Under the pieces are notes generated by a model. The model searched no databases. It was not told the origin of the DNA and saw nothing but the letters and a program-made list of their open reading frames with translations. From Pseudomonadota bacterium (lineage in GTDB: Bacteria; Pseudomonadota; Alphaproteobacteria; Micavibrionales; Micavibrionaceae), in the NCBI GenBank assembly GCA_963204825.1, contig CAUJHN010000099.1, positions 1 through 42,898 on the forward strand: DNA of 42,898 bases. Reading direction: 5' to 3'. Each line of letters begins with the position of its first letter. Position 1 is the first letter of the stretch. Positions 1 through 8,091 of this stretch are shown piece after piece. The translations under genes and the position numbers were made by a program.

Positions 1-385
1 GGAGCGCGCAGGCCGCCGCAAAAACAATCATCGCCATCCAGCCGACTTTGCCTGAATCTTCCAATATCCAGGAAAACAGAATGATAGAAGGGGCCACGCC
101 AAACGCGAGGAAGTCGGAGAGAGAATCCAGCTGCGCGCCAAATTCGCTCGTTGCCTTCAACAGGCGGGCCGTCGCCCCGTCAAGCGCATCGAGGACCACG
201 GCGACAAGGATGGCCAGCACCGCCCGCTCCCAATTGCTGTCCCAGGCAAGCTGAATGGCTGTAAGCCCCGCCGCCAGCGCGCAGAGAGTCATCACATTCG
301 GAATGAATTTGTTAAGCCCGACGACGCCGGCTCTCTGGTTCTGGCCTGATGGCGTATCCTTGGGTTTCAGCTCGCTGATGTTCAT
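1..385 (-). CDS. pssA: CDP-diacylglycerol-serine O-phosphatidyltransferase, 3' part cut by window edge
   Basis: This enzyme joins CDP-diacylglycerol and L-serine to make phosphatidylserine in the inner membrane. About 128 N-terminal residues are visible before the frame leaves the window. The CDP-alcohol phosphatidyltransferase signature is complete: D66, D69-G70, A73-R74, G83, D87 and D91 sit at the family spacing. Hydrophobic segments at about residues 30-47, 54-68 and 93-107 fit a multi-pass membrane enzyme. The ATG at 385 lies one base after the psd stop codon, so the two genes are probably translationally coupled; the next enzyme of the pathway, Psd, is encoded first. The catalytic motif makes the family certain, and the psd neighbour supports serine as acceptor over other CDP-alcohol enzymes. 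Confidence 0.9.
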   Translation of the reverse strand, partial: MNISELKPKDTPSGQNQRAGVVGLNKFIPNVMTLCALAAGLTAIQLAWDSNWERAVLAILVAVVLDALDGATARLLKATSEFGAQLDSLSDFLAFGVAPSIILFSWILEDSGKVGWMAMIVFAAACAL

Positions 386-386
386 A

Positions 387-1103
387 TTAAACAACCGCTC
401 CTATGCGGGGCGCTTCGCTGCCGTCCATGTCGGCAAAAACGGTTTCGCCCCCGATGGCGCGCTGACCGACACATACCAATGGCGAAATGCCTTCAGGCAA
501 ATACACATCGACGCGACTGCCGAACCGGATGATGCCGTAACGTGCGCCTGCGGTAACGTCCTGTTCCTCGCGTGCATCGTTTACGATGCGGCGCGCAACC
601 AGACCTGCGATCTGCACGACGCAGATTTTCTGCCCGCCCGGCGCTTCGATGATCAAGGAGCAGCGCTCATTGTCTTCGCTGGCCTTGTCCAGATCCGCAT
701 TTAGGAATTTTCCCGGCATGTAAACTTTGCGAATAATTTTTCCGGACAGGGGCACGCGCTGTATGTGGACATCGAAAACGGACAGGAACGTGCTGATCCG
801 CGTGTAACGCGTGTCATCGCCGCCGGCCATTTCCGATGGCAAGGAGACGTCATTGACAATGGCGCTGATAACACCGTCGGCGGGCGCGATCAAAAGAGAG
901 GATTTCTGCGCCGTGACGCGCTCAGGGTCGCGAAAGAAGAACAGGCAGAAAAGGGTGAACACCAGGGCAAGCGTCCCAAGGAATGAGGAGAATGTATAAA
1001 AAATGACCGCGGCCAGTGCGCCGCCGGCTATGAAAGGAATTCCTGCCGGATGCGGCGGCACAAAAACGGTTTTCTTTATGGTTTCGATAAGCGATTCGTG
1101 CAT
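387..1103 (-). CDS. psd: Phosphatidylserine decarboxylase proenzyme
   Basis: The enzyme converts phosphatidylserine to phosphatidylethanolamine using a pyruvoyl group made by self-cleavage. The 238-residue length fits the short PSD-A type. An N-terminal hydrophobic hairpin (about residues 22-52) is followed by FFRDPER, the family's conserved entry motif. The C-terminal RFGSRVDVYLP contains the Gly195-Ser196 cleavage pair, Ser196 becoming the pyruvoyl group. The histidine of SVFDVHIQR is also conserved in the family. It is the first gene of a psd-pssA operon; the pssA start follows after one base. It is transcribed divergently from the LOG-family gene, leaving 188 bp (1104-1291) in which I see no clear operator. 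Confidence 0.93.
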   Translation of the reverse strand: MHESLIETIKKTVFVPPHPAGIPFIAGGALAAVIFYTFSSFLGTLALVFTLFCLFFFRDPERVTAQKSSLLIAPADGVISAIVNDVSLPSEMAGGDDTRYTRISTFLSVFDVHIQRVPLSGKIIRKVYMPGKFLNADLDKASEDNERCSLIIEAPGGQKICVVQIAGLVARRIVNDAREEQDVTAGARYGIIRFGSRVDVYLPEGISPLVCVGQRAIGGETVFADMDGSEAPRIGAVV

Positions 1104-1291
1104 GGTGTGCGCTGTCCTTATGAAGGTCTGTTTGATCTGAAGAAGGGATTATACTGTTTTAAAGCCGCTTGCAAAGGCCTAAGTCGCTGGCGTACAAGGG
1201 TTGGCTTTCACGGGGGGCTGGAAAATCCTATCCCCTTGATGGTACAGTGAAATTGAATTGATAATCAGAAAAGATAGAAACAGAAATAGTC

Positions 1292-1876
1292 ATGACCAAA
1301 ATCAAGTCCGTTTGCGTATATTGCGGCTCCTCTTCCCGTGTAGACCAGGTGTACAAGGACGCCGCGGTAGAATTGGGGAAAACAATCGCTGGCCAAAAAT
1401 GGGATGTTGTGTATGGCGGCGGACGCGTGGGCCTGATGGGGCTTGTGGCGGATTCGGCCCTCGCGGCGGGCAGCAAGGTCGTGGGGATCATCCCGCGCCA
1501 CATACAGGCGCGCGAAATAGAGCACACTGATTTGACAGAGCTTCACATCGTCGACTCCATGCACATCAGAAAACAGATGATGGTGGACCGCGCGGATGCG
1601 TTCGTTATCCTGGCGGGTGGGCTTGGCACGCTTGATGAGTTTTTCGAGCTTCTGACCTGGAAGCAGCTGGGGCTGCACGACAAACCAGTTGTTATGGTAA
1701 ATATAAATGGCTACTGGACCAAAATGGTTGAGGCCATCAGATTTATCGCCAACGAAAAATTCATGCGCGACGAAGATCTGGGAATGTTTCAGGTCGTGAA
1801 TACGGTGGCGGAAGTTCCGTCTGCGCTGAATTCGGCGCCGCACGAACGTTTTGATCCCTCGACCAAGTGGATATAA
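1292..1876 (+). CDS. LOG-family (TIGR00730) nucleoside 5'-monophosphate phosphoribohydrolase
   Basis: LOG proteins cleave the N-glycosidic bond of nucleoside 5'-monophosphates, either cytokinin precursors or, in bacteria, purine or pyrimidine monophosphates. The 194-residue protein has the Rossmann-like family pattern: VCVYCGSSS near the N terminus, VYGGGRVGLMG for nucleotide binding, then HIRKQMM, and AGGLGTLDEFFELLTWKQLG for the catalytic region. The usual PGGxGTxxE has Ala in place of Pro, while the catalytic Glu is kept. Upstream is a divergent region shared with psd; a weak purine-rich stretch precedes the ATG. The family call is firm, but the physiological substrate cannot be read from sequence. 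Confidence 0.88.
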   Translation: MTKIKSVCVYCGSSSRVDQVYKDAAVELGKTIAGQKWDVVYGGGRVGLMGLVADSALAAGSKVVGIIPRHIQAREIEHTDLTELHIVDSMHIRKQMMVDRADAFVILAGGLGTLDEFFELLTWKQLGLHDKPVVMVNINGYWTKMVEAIRFIANEKFMRDEDLGMFQVVNTVAEVPSALNSAPHERFDPSTKWI

Positions 1877-2009
1877 CCCAAAGAGTATATGATTTTCATA
1901 ACCAATTAACCACGGCTTAAGAGGACACTGATAGGATGGGGCTGTATTATCTGGGATAAGCTCATTTTCTATTTAATATAATCACGAAACCCGCACTCAG
2001 GCTTTTTGC

Positions 2010-3068
2010 ATGCAATACGATCACGATTTAGATCTCGCAAAAAATGTGGCCGGCGAAGCTATCGCCCGCATGCAGAAGGATGGTATTGCGCCGGAGCCGA
2101 TGCATTTCGAAGTCTGGTACGCCTACTACTCCAATGCGCATCTTGAATTGAAAAAAGCGATGGATACGCTGATCAAGACAAAGGGCAAACTGACCAGCAT
2201 GGACTGCCGCGGTTTTTACGAACAGTTTTTAAGCGAAAAGAAGCAGCAGGAAGCTTATACGCGCGCAAGCGATCAGATTCACGCAACCCTGCACGACGTC
2301 TCCGGCTTGATGAGCAACGTTAAACAGGCGACAAGCGAATACTCCGACACGCTGGAAGGCGTGACGCAAAAAATTTCCAAAGTGAAAACGCCCGAAGAAA
2401 TGGCCGGCGTGCTGAAAAGCGTGGTTGAAGACACCAATCGCATGATGGAAAACAATAAAAAGCTGGAAGCGCAGCTCGATCGTTCCGCCATCGCGATGGA
2501 AGAATTGAAAAGAGATCTTGAGCGCGTGCGCCGCGAAGCGATGACGGACGGCCTTACCAGCCTTTCCAACCGCAAATCCTTCGATGAACAAATTGCGAAT
2601 ATTAGTAAAGAGTGCAATGCAACGGGCCGCATATTCACGCTTCTCATGCTCGACATCGACCACTTCAAAAGCTTTAACGACCATTTCGGCCACCAGGTCG
2701 GGGATCAGGTGTTGCGCCTGGTCGCCCGCACGTTGACGGATGGTATTAAAGGAAAAGACATGGCCGCGCGTTATGGCGGCGAAGAATTTGTCATTATCCT
2801 GCCTGAAACCAATCTCGACCATGGGATTATGGTTGCGGAATCGCTGCGCAAAGCTCTAGCCAATAAGGAAGTCATTAACCGCGCCAGCGGTGAACTGCTG
2901 GGACGCATCACCATGTCCGTGGGCGTTGCGCAATATTATCCGGACGAAAGCGTTGAAGAGCTGATCGAACGCGCTGACGCCGCCCTTTACACGGCAAAGC
3001 ACAATGGCCGTAACCAGGTTGCCGCGGCCCCGACCCCGCATGAACGCCATCTTTCGCAAACAAAATAA
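2010..3068 (+). CDS. GGDEF-domain diguanylate cyclase
   Basis: The protein makes cyclic di-GMP from two GTP and is probably cytoplasmic, as no membrane segment or signal peptide is visible. Residues 1-170 form a helical N-terminal region starting with a GIAPEPMHFEVWYAYY motif that occurs at the N terminus of many alphaproteobacterial GGDEF proteins, followed by a coiled-coil-like stretch at about 140-175. The cyclase domain starts at DGLTSLSNRKSF (about 180), contains LMLDIDHFKSFND and has an active-site GGEEF at 256-260. The inhibitory I-site position five residues upstream is K247-G-K-D250 instead of RxxD, so product inhibition may be weakened. No EAL domain is present. Cyclic di-GMP may influence the large secreted adhesins in this window, but nothing local links them. 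Confidence 0.93.
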   Translation: MQYDHDLDLAKNVAGEAIARMQKDGIAPEPMHFEVWYAYYSNAHLELKKAMDTLIKTKGKLTSMDCRGFYEQFLSEKKQQEAYTRASDQIHATLHDVSGLMSNVKQATSEYSDTLEGVTQKISKVKTPEEMAGVLKSVVEDTNRMMENNKKLEAQLDRSAIAMEELKRDLERVRREAMTDGLTSLSNRKSFDEQIANISKECNATGRIFTLLMLDIDHFKSFNDHFGHQVGDQVLRLVARTLTDGIKGKDMAARYGGEEFVIILPETNLDHGIMVAESLRKALANKEVINRASGELLGRITMSVGVAQYYPDESVEELIERADAALYTAKHNGRNQVAAAPTPHERHLSQTK

Positions 3069-3104
3069 ATTCGCTATATATATTCTTTGCGAAAAGGATA
3101 TCCC

Positions 3105-3818
3105 ATGACTGCGAAGCTGTTCCTCGAAAACCCTTATCAGACATCGATTGACGCCGTTGTTACGGCCGTTTCTGAAAACACCGTGCAGTTCGACAAGACG
3201 ATCTTCTACGCGACGTCAGGCGGCCAGCCGGGCGATACGGGCATGCTGCATGTGGCGAACCAGAATATTCCAGTCGTGACGACGAAAAAAGGCGAAGGGT
3301 TCGAAGACATATGGCATGTTCTGCCCGAAGGAACATCGCTCAATATCGGCGACGCCGTATCCGGTGAAATCGACTGGGAAACGCGGCATAAGCATATGCG
3401 CATGCATACGTGCCTTCATTTGCTCTGCTCCCTGGTTGTGGGCGATGTGACGGGCGGATCTGTCGGCGCGGACAAGGGGCGGCTTGATTTCAACCTGCCG
3501 GCGGGCGCCCTGGACAAAGACGACCTGATCGCAAAACTGAATGCCTTGATCAAGGCCGACCATCCCGTATCGACGGAATGGATCACGGATGCGGATCTGG
3601 ATGCGAACCCCAATCTTATCCGCACCATGTCCGTTAAGCCGCCTATGGGATCCGGAAAAATCCGCCTTGTTCGGATAGGCACGCGGGAAAATCTGGTGGA
3701 TTTGCAACCCTGCGGCGGCACGCATGTAAAATCCACAGGTGAAATAGGGCCCGTGACGATTACAAAGATCGAAAACAAGGGCGCGCAAAATCGCCGCGTC
3801 TCTCTGGCCTTTGCGTAA
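3105..3818 (+). CDS. Stand-alone alanyl-tRNA editing protein (AlaX type)
   Basis: AlaX proteins hydrolyse mischarged Ser-tRNA(Ala) or Gly-tRNA(Ala) in trans and are homologous to the editing domain of AlaRS. The 237-residue protein has the zinc-binding editing signature: H101 and H105 in RMHTCLH, and C203 and H207 in QPCGGTH. SGGQPGDTG near residue 38 is the conserved start of the fold. I chose the ATG at 3105 because AAAGGA lies 6 bases upstream; an in-frame TTG at 3087 would add six residues and lacks a ribosome site. The gene follows the diguanylate cyclase after 36 bases, perhaps on the same transcript. The length fits the longer AlaX-L class without a catalytic synthetase domain. Confidence 0.9.
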   Translation: MTAKLFLENPYQTSIDAVVTAVSENTVQFDKTIFYATSGGQPGDTGMLHVANQNIPVVTTKKGEGFEDIWHVLPEGTSLNIGDAVSGEIDWETRHKHMRMHTCLHLLCSLVVGDVTGGSVGADKGRLDFNLPAGALDKDDLIAKLNALIKADHPVSTEWITDADLDANPNLIRTMSVKPPMGSGKIRLVRIGTRENLVDLQPCGGTHVKSTGEIGPVTITKIENKGAQNRRVSLAFA

Positions 3819-3861
3819 ATAAGGCCTTGCCGGATACTGCGTAGAAGGCTACTTCTTTTGC

Positions 3862-6072
3862 ATGCAGCCAGCCCCCATACAAAGCACAGATTATCTGGAT
3901 TCCCTCAATCCGGCACAGCGTAAAGCCGTGGAAACAACCGAAGGACCGGTTCTTGTATTGGCCGGCGCCGGCACGGGTAAAACGCGGGTTCTAACGACGC
4001 GCCTTGCGTATTTGCTGCGCACGAACAAAGCCTTTCCGGGGCAGATGCTGGCGGTGACCTTCACGAACAAGGCCGCGCAGGAAATGAAGGAGCGCGTCTC
4101 CCATCTTCTTGGCGCGCCCGTGGAAGGCTGGTGGCTCGGCACGTTCCATGCGCTGGCCGCGCGCATGCTGCGAAGACATGCGGATTTGGTCGGTCTTACC
4201 TCAAGCTTCACTATTCTGGATCAAGACGATCAGGTGCGACTTATCAAACAATTGATGGAAGCTGAAAATATCGACGTAAAAAAATGGCCGCCGAAAATGG
4301 TCGCCGATAAAATTTCCGGATGGAAAGACAAAGGCCGTGTGCCCGCTGACATAAATCAGAATGATGTCGGGGACTTGGCCGGCGGAAAAATAGGATCGCT
4401 CTATGCGCAGTATCAGCAGCGTCTCAAAACGCTTAATGCTGCGGACTTTGGTGATCTTTTGCTGCATATGACCACGATCTTCAAGAACCCGCAGCATGCG
4501 GATGTACTGGCCGATTATCACCGCCGGTTCAAGTATGTGCTGGTCGATGAGTATCAGGATACGAACGTAGCGCAGTATCTATGGCTGCGCCTGCTGGCAA
4601 AGGGATCGGGCAATCTTTGCTGCGTTGGCGACGACGATCAATCCATCTATGGATGGCGCGGCGCAGAGGTCGATAATATTTTAAGATTCGAAAAGGATTT
4701 TCCGGGGGCTGTTATCGTGCGCCTCGAAGAAAATTACCGCTCGACGGGGCATATTCTTGCTGCGGCAAACGCGGTCATATCCAACAACGAAGGGCGGCTT
4801 GGCAAGGAACTGTTCACCTCCGAAGGCTCCGGTGAAAAAATCAAAATCCGCGGGCTTTGGGATGGCGAAGCCGAAGCCAGATGGGTCGGCGAGGAAATCG
4901 AATCTCTGCAGCATAAAAAATACAGCCTCAACGACATTGCCGTTCTGGTGCGCGCCGGTTTTCAGACCCGCGAATTCGAAGAACGTTTTATTCAACTTGG
5001 CCTTCCTTATCGCGTCATCGGCGGCCCCCGCTTTTATGAACGCATGGAAATCCGCGACGCGCTCGCGTACCTGCGCGTGGTGAACCAAAAGGATGACGAT
5101 CTCGCGCTGGAACGCATCATTAACACCCCAAAGCGCGGCATTGGCGATACGACGGTGCAAACGCTTTACGCCCATGCAAGGGCAAAAGGGATCAGCCTGT
5201 ACGCCGCGATCATAGATTTAACGCAAACCGATGAGCTGAAATCCAAAGCGCGCGGCACTCTGATGAAGCTCATAGACGACTTCGAACGCTGGCGCAGCCT
5301 CGCGGAAAACACGCATCACGCAACGCTTGCAAACCAGATACTGGATGAATCCGGCTATACCGATATGTGGAAGATGGATAAATCACCCGATTCTCCGGGC
5401 CGCTTGGAAAACCTGAAAGAGCTTGTTTCGGGCATGGAGGAATTTGAAAATCTTCCCGCGTTTTTAGAGCATGTATCGCTCGTCATGGAAAACCAGAATG
5501 ACGAAGCGGCGGAACAGATCACCATTATGACGCTGCATGGCGCGAAGGGGCTTGAATTCAAATGCGTCTTCCTGCCGGGGTGGGAAGAAGGGCTGTTCCC
5601 ATCGCAGCGCTCAATGGACGAAAACGGCCTTAAAGGGTTGGAAGAAGAACGCCGCCTCGCCTATGTCGGCATAACGCGCGCGCGGGAACGCGCTTACATT
5701 TCCCACGCCGCCAACCGCCGCATGTATGGCAACTGGATTTCGGCGATTCCCTCCCGCTTTGTGGACGAACTGCCCGAAGACCACACGGAAATACAGGCGG
5801 ATACCGGATTATACGGCAGCAATGCCGGCCGCTCCGCGCACTGGGATTCTTCCGGCTTCGGTCAAAATTTTGCGGTCCGTAAAGCCGTTGCCATGGAAGA
5901 AAAGATGGATTCGGGGACGAGCATTTCGGGCTACAGGCGCGGCGATGCCGTTTATCACGAAAAATTCGGACGCGGGAAAATCATCCATATCGACGGGCAC
6001 AAGCTTGATATCGCGTTCGAACGCGGCGGGACCAAACGCGTGATGGACAATTTCATTACAAAGGCGGAATAG
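3862..6072 (+). CDS. uvrD: ATP-dependent DNA helicase, UvrD/PcrA (SF1A)
   Basis: This 3'-to-5' DNA helicase acts in nucleotide excision and mismatch repair and clears replication blocks. All superfamily 1A motifs are visible in order: the Q-motif region LNPAQRKAV, Walker A GAGTGKT (35-41), TFTNKAAQEMKERV, Walker B LVDEYQDTN, GDDDQSIYGWRGA, LEENYRST, TLHGAKGLEF and RRLAYVGITRARE. The C terminus (about 690-736) carries the Tudor-like segment GDAVYHEKFGRGKI typical of PcrA/UvrD, which binds RNA polymerase in studied homologues. The length (736 aa) is normal. The gene ends 2 bases from the stop of the convergent DUF1223 gene. UvrD and PcrA cannot be told apart firmly by sequence alone in this lineage. 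Confidence 0.93.
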   Translation: MQPAPIQSTDYLDSLNPAQRKAVETTEGPVLVLAGAGTGKTRVLTTRLAYLLRTNKAFPGQMLAVTFTNKAAQEMKERVSHLLGAPVEGWWLGTFHALAARMLRRHADLVGLTSSFTILDQDDQVRLIKQLMEAENIDVKKWPPKMVADKISGWKDKGRVPADINQNDVGDLAGGKIGSLYAQYQQRLKTLNAADFGDLLLHMTTIFKNPQHADVLADYHRRFKYVLVDEYQDTNVAQYLWLRLLAKGSGNLCCVGDDDQSIYGWRGAEVDNILRFEKDFPGAVIVRLEENYRSTGHILAAANAVISNNEGRLGKELFTSEGSGEKIKIRGLWDGEAEARWVGEEIESLQHKKYSLNDIAVLVRAGFQTREFEERFIQLGLPYRVIGGPRFYERMEIRDALAYLRVVNQKDDDLALERIINTPKRGIGDTTVQTLYAHARAKGISLYAAIIDLTQTDELKSKARGTLMKLIDDFERWRSLAENTHHATLANQILDESGYTDMWKMDKSPDSPGRLENLKELVSGMEEFENLPAFLEHVSLVMENQNDEAAEQITIMTLHGAKGLEFKCVFLPGWEEGLFPSQRSMDENGLKGLEEERRLAYVGITRARERAYISHAANRRMYGNWISAIPSRFVDELPEDHTEIQADTGLYGSNAGRSAHWDSSGFGQNFAVRKAVAMEEKMDSGTSISGYRRGDAVYHEKFGRGKIIHIDGHKLDIAFERGGTKRVMDNFITKAE

Positions 6073-6074
6073 GA

Positions 6075-7010
6075 TTAAAGCTGCGGCGGTGCGCTTTCCG
6101 CTGGTCTTTCCGCGGGCGCTTCGGGTTTTTTTACATCGTTCGCCATCGGATAATCGCTGATTTTTCCGGCCGCTAATATGGGCGCGCCCATTAACTCTGC
6201 GACCAGAACGGCGTAACCGCCTTTTTCCTTGCCGCCTTTTGGCGGCGTGACATCGACATCGATGGCGCGCGCATCGCCGCGCCATTTCGCGATATGCTTA
6301 ATGTCCTGTATAATGTTGCTGAATCTCAGCACGCGTCCCGCGTTAATGCCGGTCTCTATCTTCTCCACGGCCATGTCCTTGTACCGGACCAGCCAGACGG
6401 ATGCGTTCTTCTTGTATACGTCGTTCCCTTCGGCCTGCGGCAAATGAATGGTCAAAGTATCTCCGTCCTTCCATTCGATCAGGGCTTCCAGCACGTGATT
6501 GTTTCCCGCGTAGTGATATTTATCGAGAACGGTATCGAAATATTTTTCTTCGATCGAATCGACCTGATCATATCCGTTGATGAAAAAGGTAGGTGCCCGC
6601 ACGGTTACGTCCTGTTCCATGGAATCGGCCAGATACGTCCATTGGCGGAAAGTGCACGGGTCCATGGGTTTGTTGGCGTTTTGCTGAATGACAACCTCAT
6701 GCGATCCCTGCTGCGTTGCTTTCATGTCCTTAATGTAACAGCTCAATCCGATGACGTTTTTGTCTTTCATGGAATCGTAAAGCATGCGGTCCGCGAAAAC
6801 GCACGCGCTGCAATCGGCCGTGGTGTACAACTCAACGACAATGGGAGCGTTGGATTTTACGTCTTCTCCTGTTGTGGGCGCGGGGCGTGCGCGGGCGAAA
6901 CCCTCGTCAGGAACCCCCGGTTTTTCCTGCGCGTAAGACGACGCTCCGGCGCTTAGGAAACCCAGCAGAAGCAGAAGACCCAAAGTTTTTTGTATGGAAA
7001 AACAAGTCAT
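6075..7010 (-). CDS. Secreted DUF1223 (thioredoxin-like) protein
   Basis: This 311-residue protein has an N-terminal signal peptide (residues 1-28, hydrophobic GLLLLLGFL, probable cleavage after SYA). The DUF1223 domain begins at VVELYTTADCSACVFAD, with a CxxC pair at C67 and C70 in a thioredoxin-like position, and continues with PTFFINGYDQV, which matches the family's 'Q-VNG' region. The C-terminal tail from about 285 is proline- and alanine-rich and probably disordered. The molecular function of DUF1223 is not established; the CxxC suggests periplasmic thiol chemistry. The gene faces uvrD convergently. A sigma-EcfG-type promoter at 7055-7080 suggests induction by general stress. Confidence 0.82.
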   Translation of the reverse strand: MTCFSIQKTLGLLLLLGFLSAGASSYAQEKPGVPDEGFARARPAPTTGEDVKSNAPIVVELYTTADCSACVFADRMLYDSMKDKNVIGLSCYIKDMKATQQGSHEVVIQQNANKPMDPCTFRQWTYLADSMEQDVTVRAPTFFINGYDQVDSIEEKYFDTVLDKYHYAGNNHVLEALIEWKDGDTLTIHLPQAEGNDVYKKNASVWLVRYKDMAVEKIETGINAGRVLRFSNIIQDIKHIAKWRGDARAIDVDVTPPKGGKEKGGYAVLVAELMGAPILAAGKISDYPMANDVKKPEAPAERPAESAPPQL

Positions 7011-7054
7011 TGTTTTATTATGCCTGAAAACACGTTAGAAATCACTTTTAAGAT

Positions 7055-7080
7055 AACGGCGGGCCAATTCTGCCCGTTCC
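7055..7080 (-). promoter_or_regulatory. Sigma-EcfG-type promoter of the DUF1223 gene
   Basis: On the minus strand GGAAC (7080-7076) is followed after 17 bases by CGTT (7058-7055), exactly the alphaproteobacterial general-stress sigma consensus. It lies about 45 bases upstream of the DUF1223 ATG, leaving a plausible 5' leader. Confidence 0.6.
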
Positions 7081-7096
7081 TGAAAAAGATGGTAAA

Positions 7097-8053
7097 ATGA
7101 AAACGCTTAATTACAAACAGGCATGTGTGTTCGGCGGGACTGGTTTTGTGGGCCGCCAGATTGTCCGCGCTCTGGCAGACCAGGGCTATACGATCAAGGT
7201 TGCGACCCGCGTCCCGGAAAAGGCGTACTTCCTGCGGACCGCCGGTAATGTCGGGCAGATCGTACCCTTTTATTGCGCGTACGGCGACGATGCGTCCCTG
7301 CGCGAAGCCGTGCGCGGCTGCGATGTGGTGGTGAACTGCATCGGCATACTCTATGAAAAAGGCAAATCGACCTTCACCAGGATTCACACGGAATTGCCCC
7401 GCGCCATTGCCAAGGCCTGTCGCGAAGAAAAGGTGGATCGTTTTATCCATTTATCCGCGCTGGGCTGCGAAGAATCTCATTCAAAATACGGAAAATCGAA
7501 GCGTAACGGCGAAATGGCCGTCCTGGAAAATTTTGCATCCGCCACTATTTTGCGCCCCGGCGTTATTTTTGGCGCTGAAGACAATTTCTTCAACATGTTT
7601 GCCCGGATGGCGGTCCTGCCACCGGCGCTGCCCCTGGTTGGCGGCGGCGAAACCAAATTCCAGCCGGTCTATGTCGGCGATGTCGCGCAGGCGTTGGCCG
7701 TGGCGGTATCAAATCAGGACTGCGCAGGGAAAATTTATGAATTGGGGGGGGGTGAAATTCTGACCTTCCGCCAGATATACGCCCGCCTTTTTGCGGAAAC
7801 CGGGCGCTCTCGCCTTCTTATCTCCCTGCCTTGGGGAATTGCGAAAATGCAAGGCATGCTGTTTTCACTCATGCCCCGGCCGCCCATGACGGCGGATCAG
7901 GTGGAAAGCCTGAAAACAGACAGTGTTGTCGCGCCCGGCGCCCTTACCCTTAAGGATCTTGGTCTTGCGCCTACGGGCATGGACGCCGTTTTACCGTCTT
8001 ACCTTGCCCGTTATAAACCCGGTGGCCGCTTTGGTGACAAGAAAAGGGCATAA
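7097..8053 (+). CDS. NDUFA9-like atypical SDR (complex I-associated family) NAD(P)-binding protein
   Basis: The 318-residue protein is an atypical short-chain dehydrogenase of the NDUFA9 group. Its nucleotide-binding motif is VFGGTGFVGRQ at residues 11-21. It continues with NCIGILYEKG, the family version of the central strand, and with HLSALGCEESHSKYGKSK and the ATILRPGVIFG motif conserved in this group. The catalytic Tyr is replaced by the SKYGKSK pattern as in relatives. Bacterial members are found in alphaproteobacteria and are linked by homology to a complex I accessory subunit, but their own reaction is unknown. The start ATG follows GATGG. It is divergent from the DUF1223 gene (86 bp gap) and followed by surA. 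Confidence 0.85.
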   Translation: MKTLNYKQACVFGGTGFVGRQIVRALADQGYTIKVATRVPEKAYFLRTAGNVGQIVPFYCAYGDDASLREAVRGCDVVVNCIGILYEKGKSTFTRIHTELPRAIAKACREEKVDRFIHLSALGCEESHSKYGKSKRNGEMAVLENFASATILRPGVIFGAEDNFFNMFARMAVLPPALPLVGGGETKFQPVYVGDVAQALAVAVSNQDCAGKIYELGGGEILTFRQIYARLFAETGRSRLLISLPWGIAKMQGMLFSLMPRPPMTADQVESLKTDSVVAPGALTLKDLGLAPTGMDAVLPSYLARYKPGGRFGDKKRA

Positions 8054-8056
8054 ATC

Positions 8057-8082
8057 CGCCGTGAACGGCGTCTAAAAGACGC
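8057..8082 (+). other. Two overlapping, mutually exclusive short hairpins upstream of surA
   Basis: CGCCG-TGAA-CGGCG (8057-8070) and GCGTC-TAAAA-GACGC (8068-8082) share bases 8068-8070, so they cannot both form. No T-run follows, so neither is a standard terminator. They end 9 bases before the first possible surA start. Confidence 0.4.
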
Positions 8083-8091
8083 GGAAAGACA

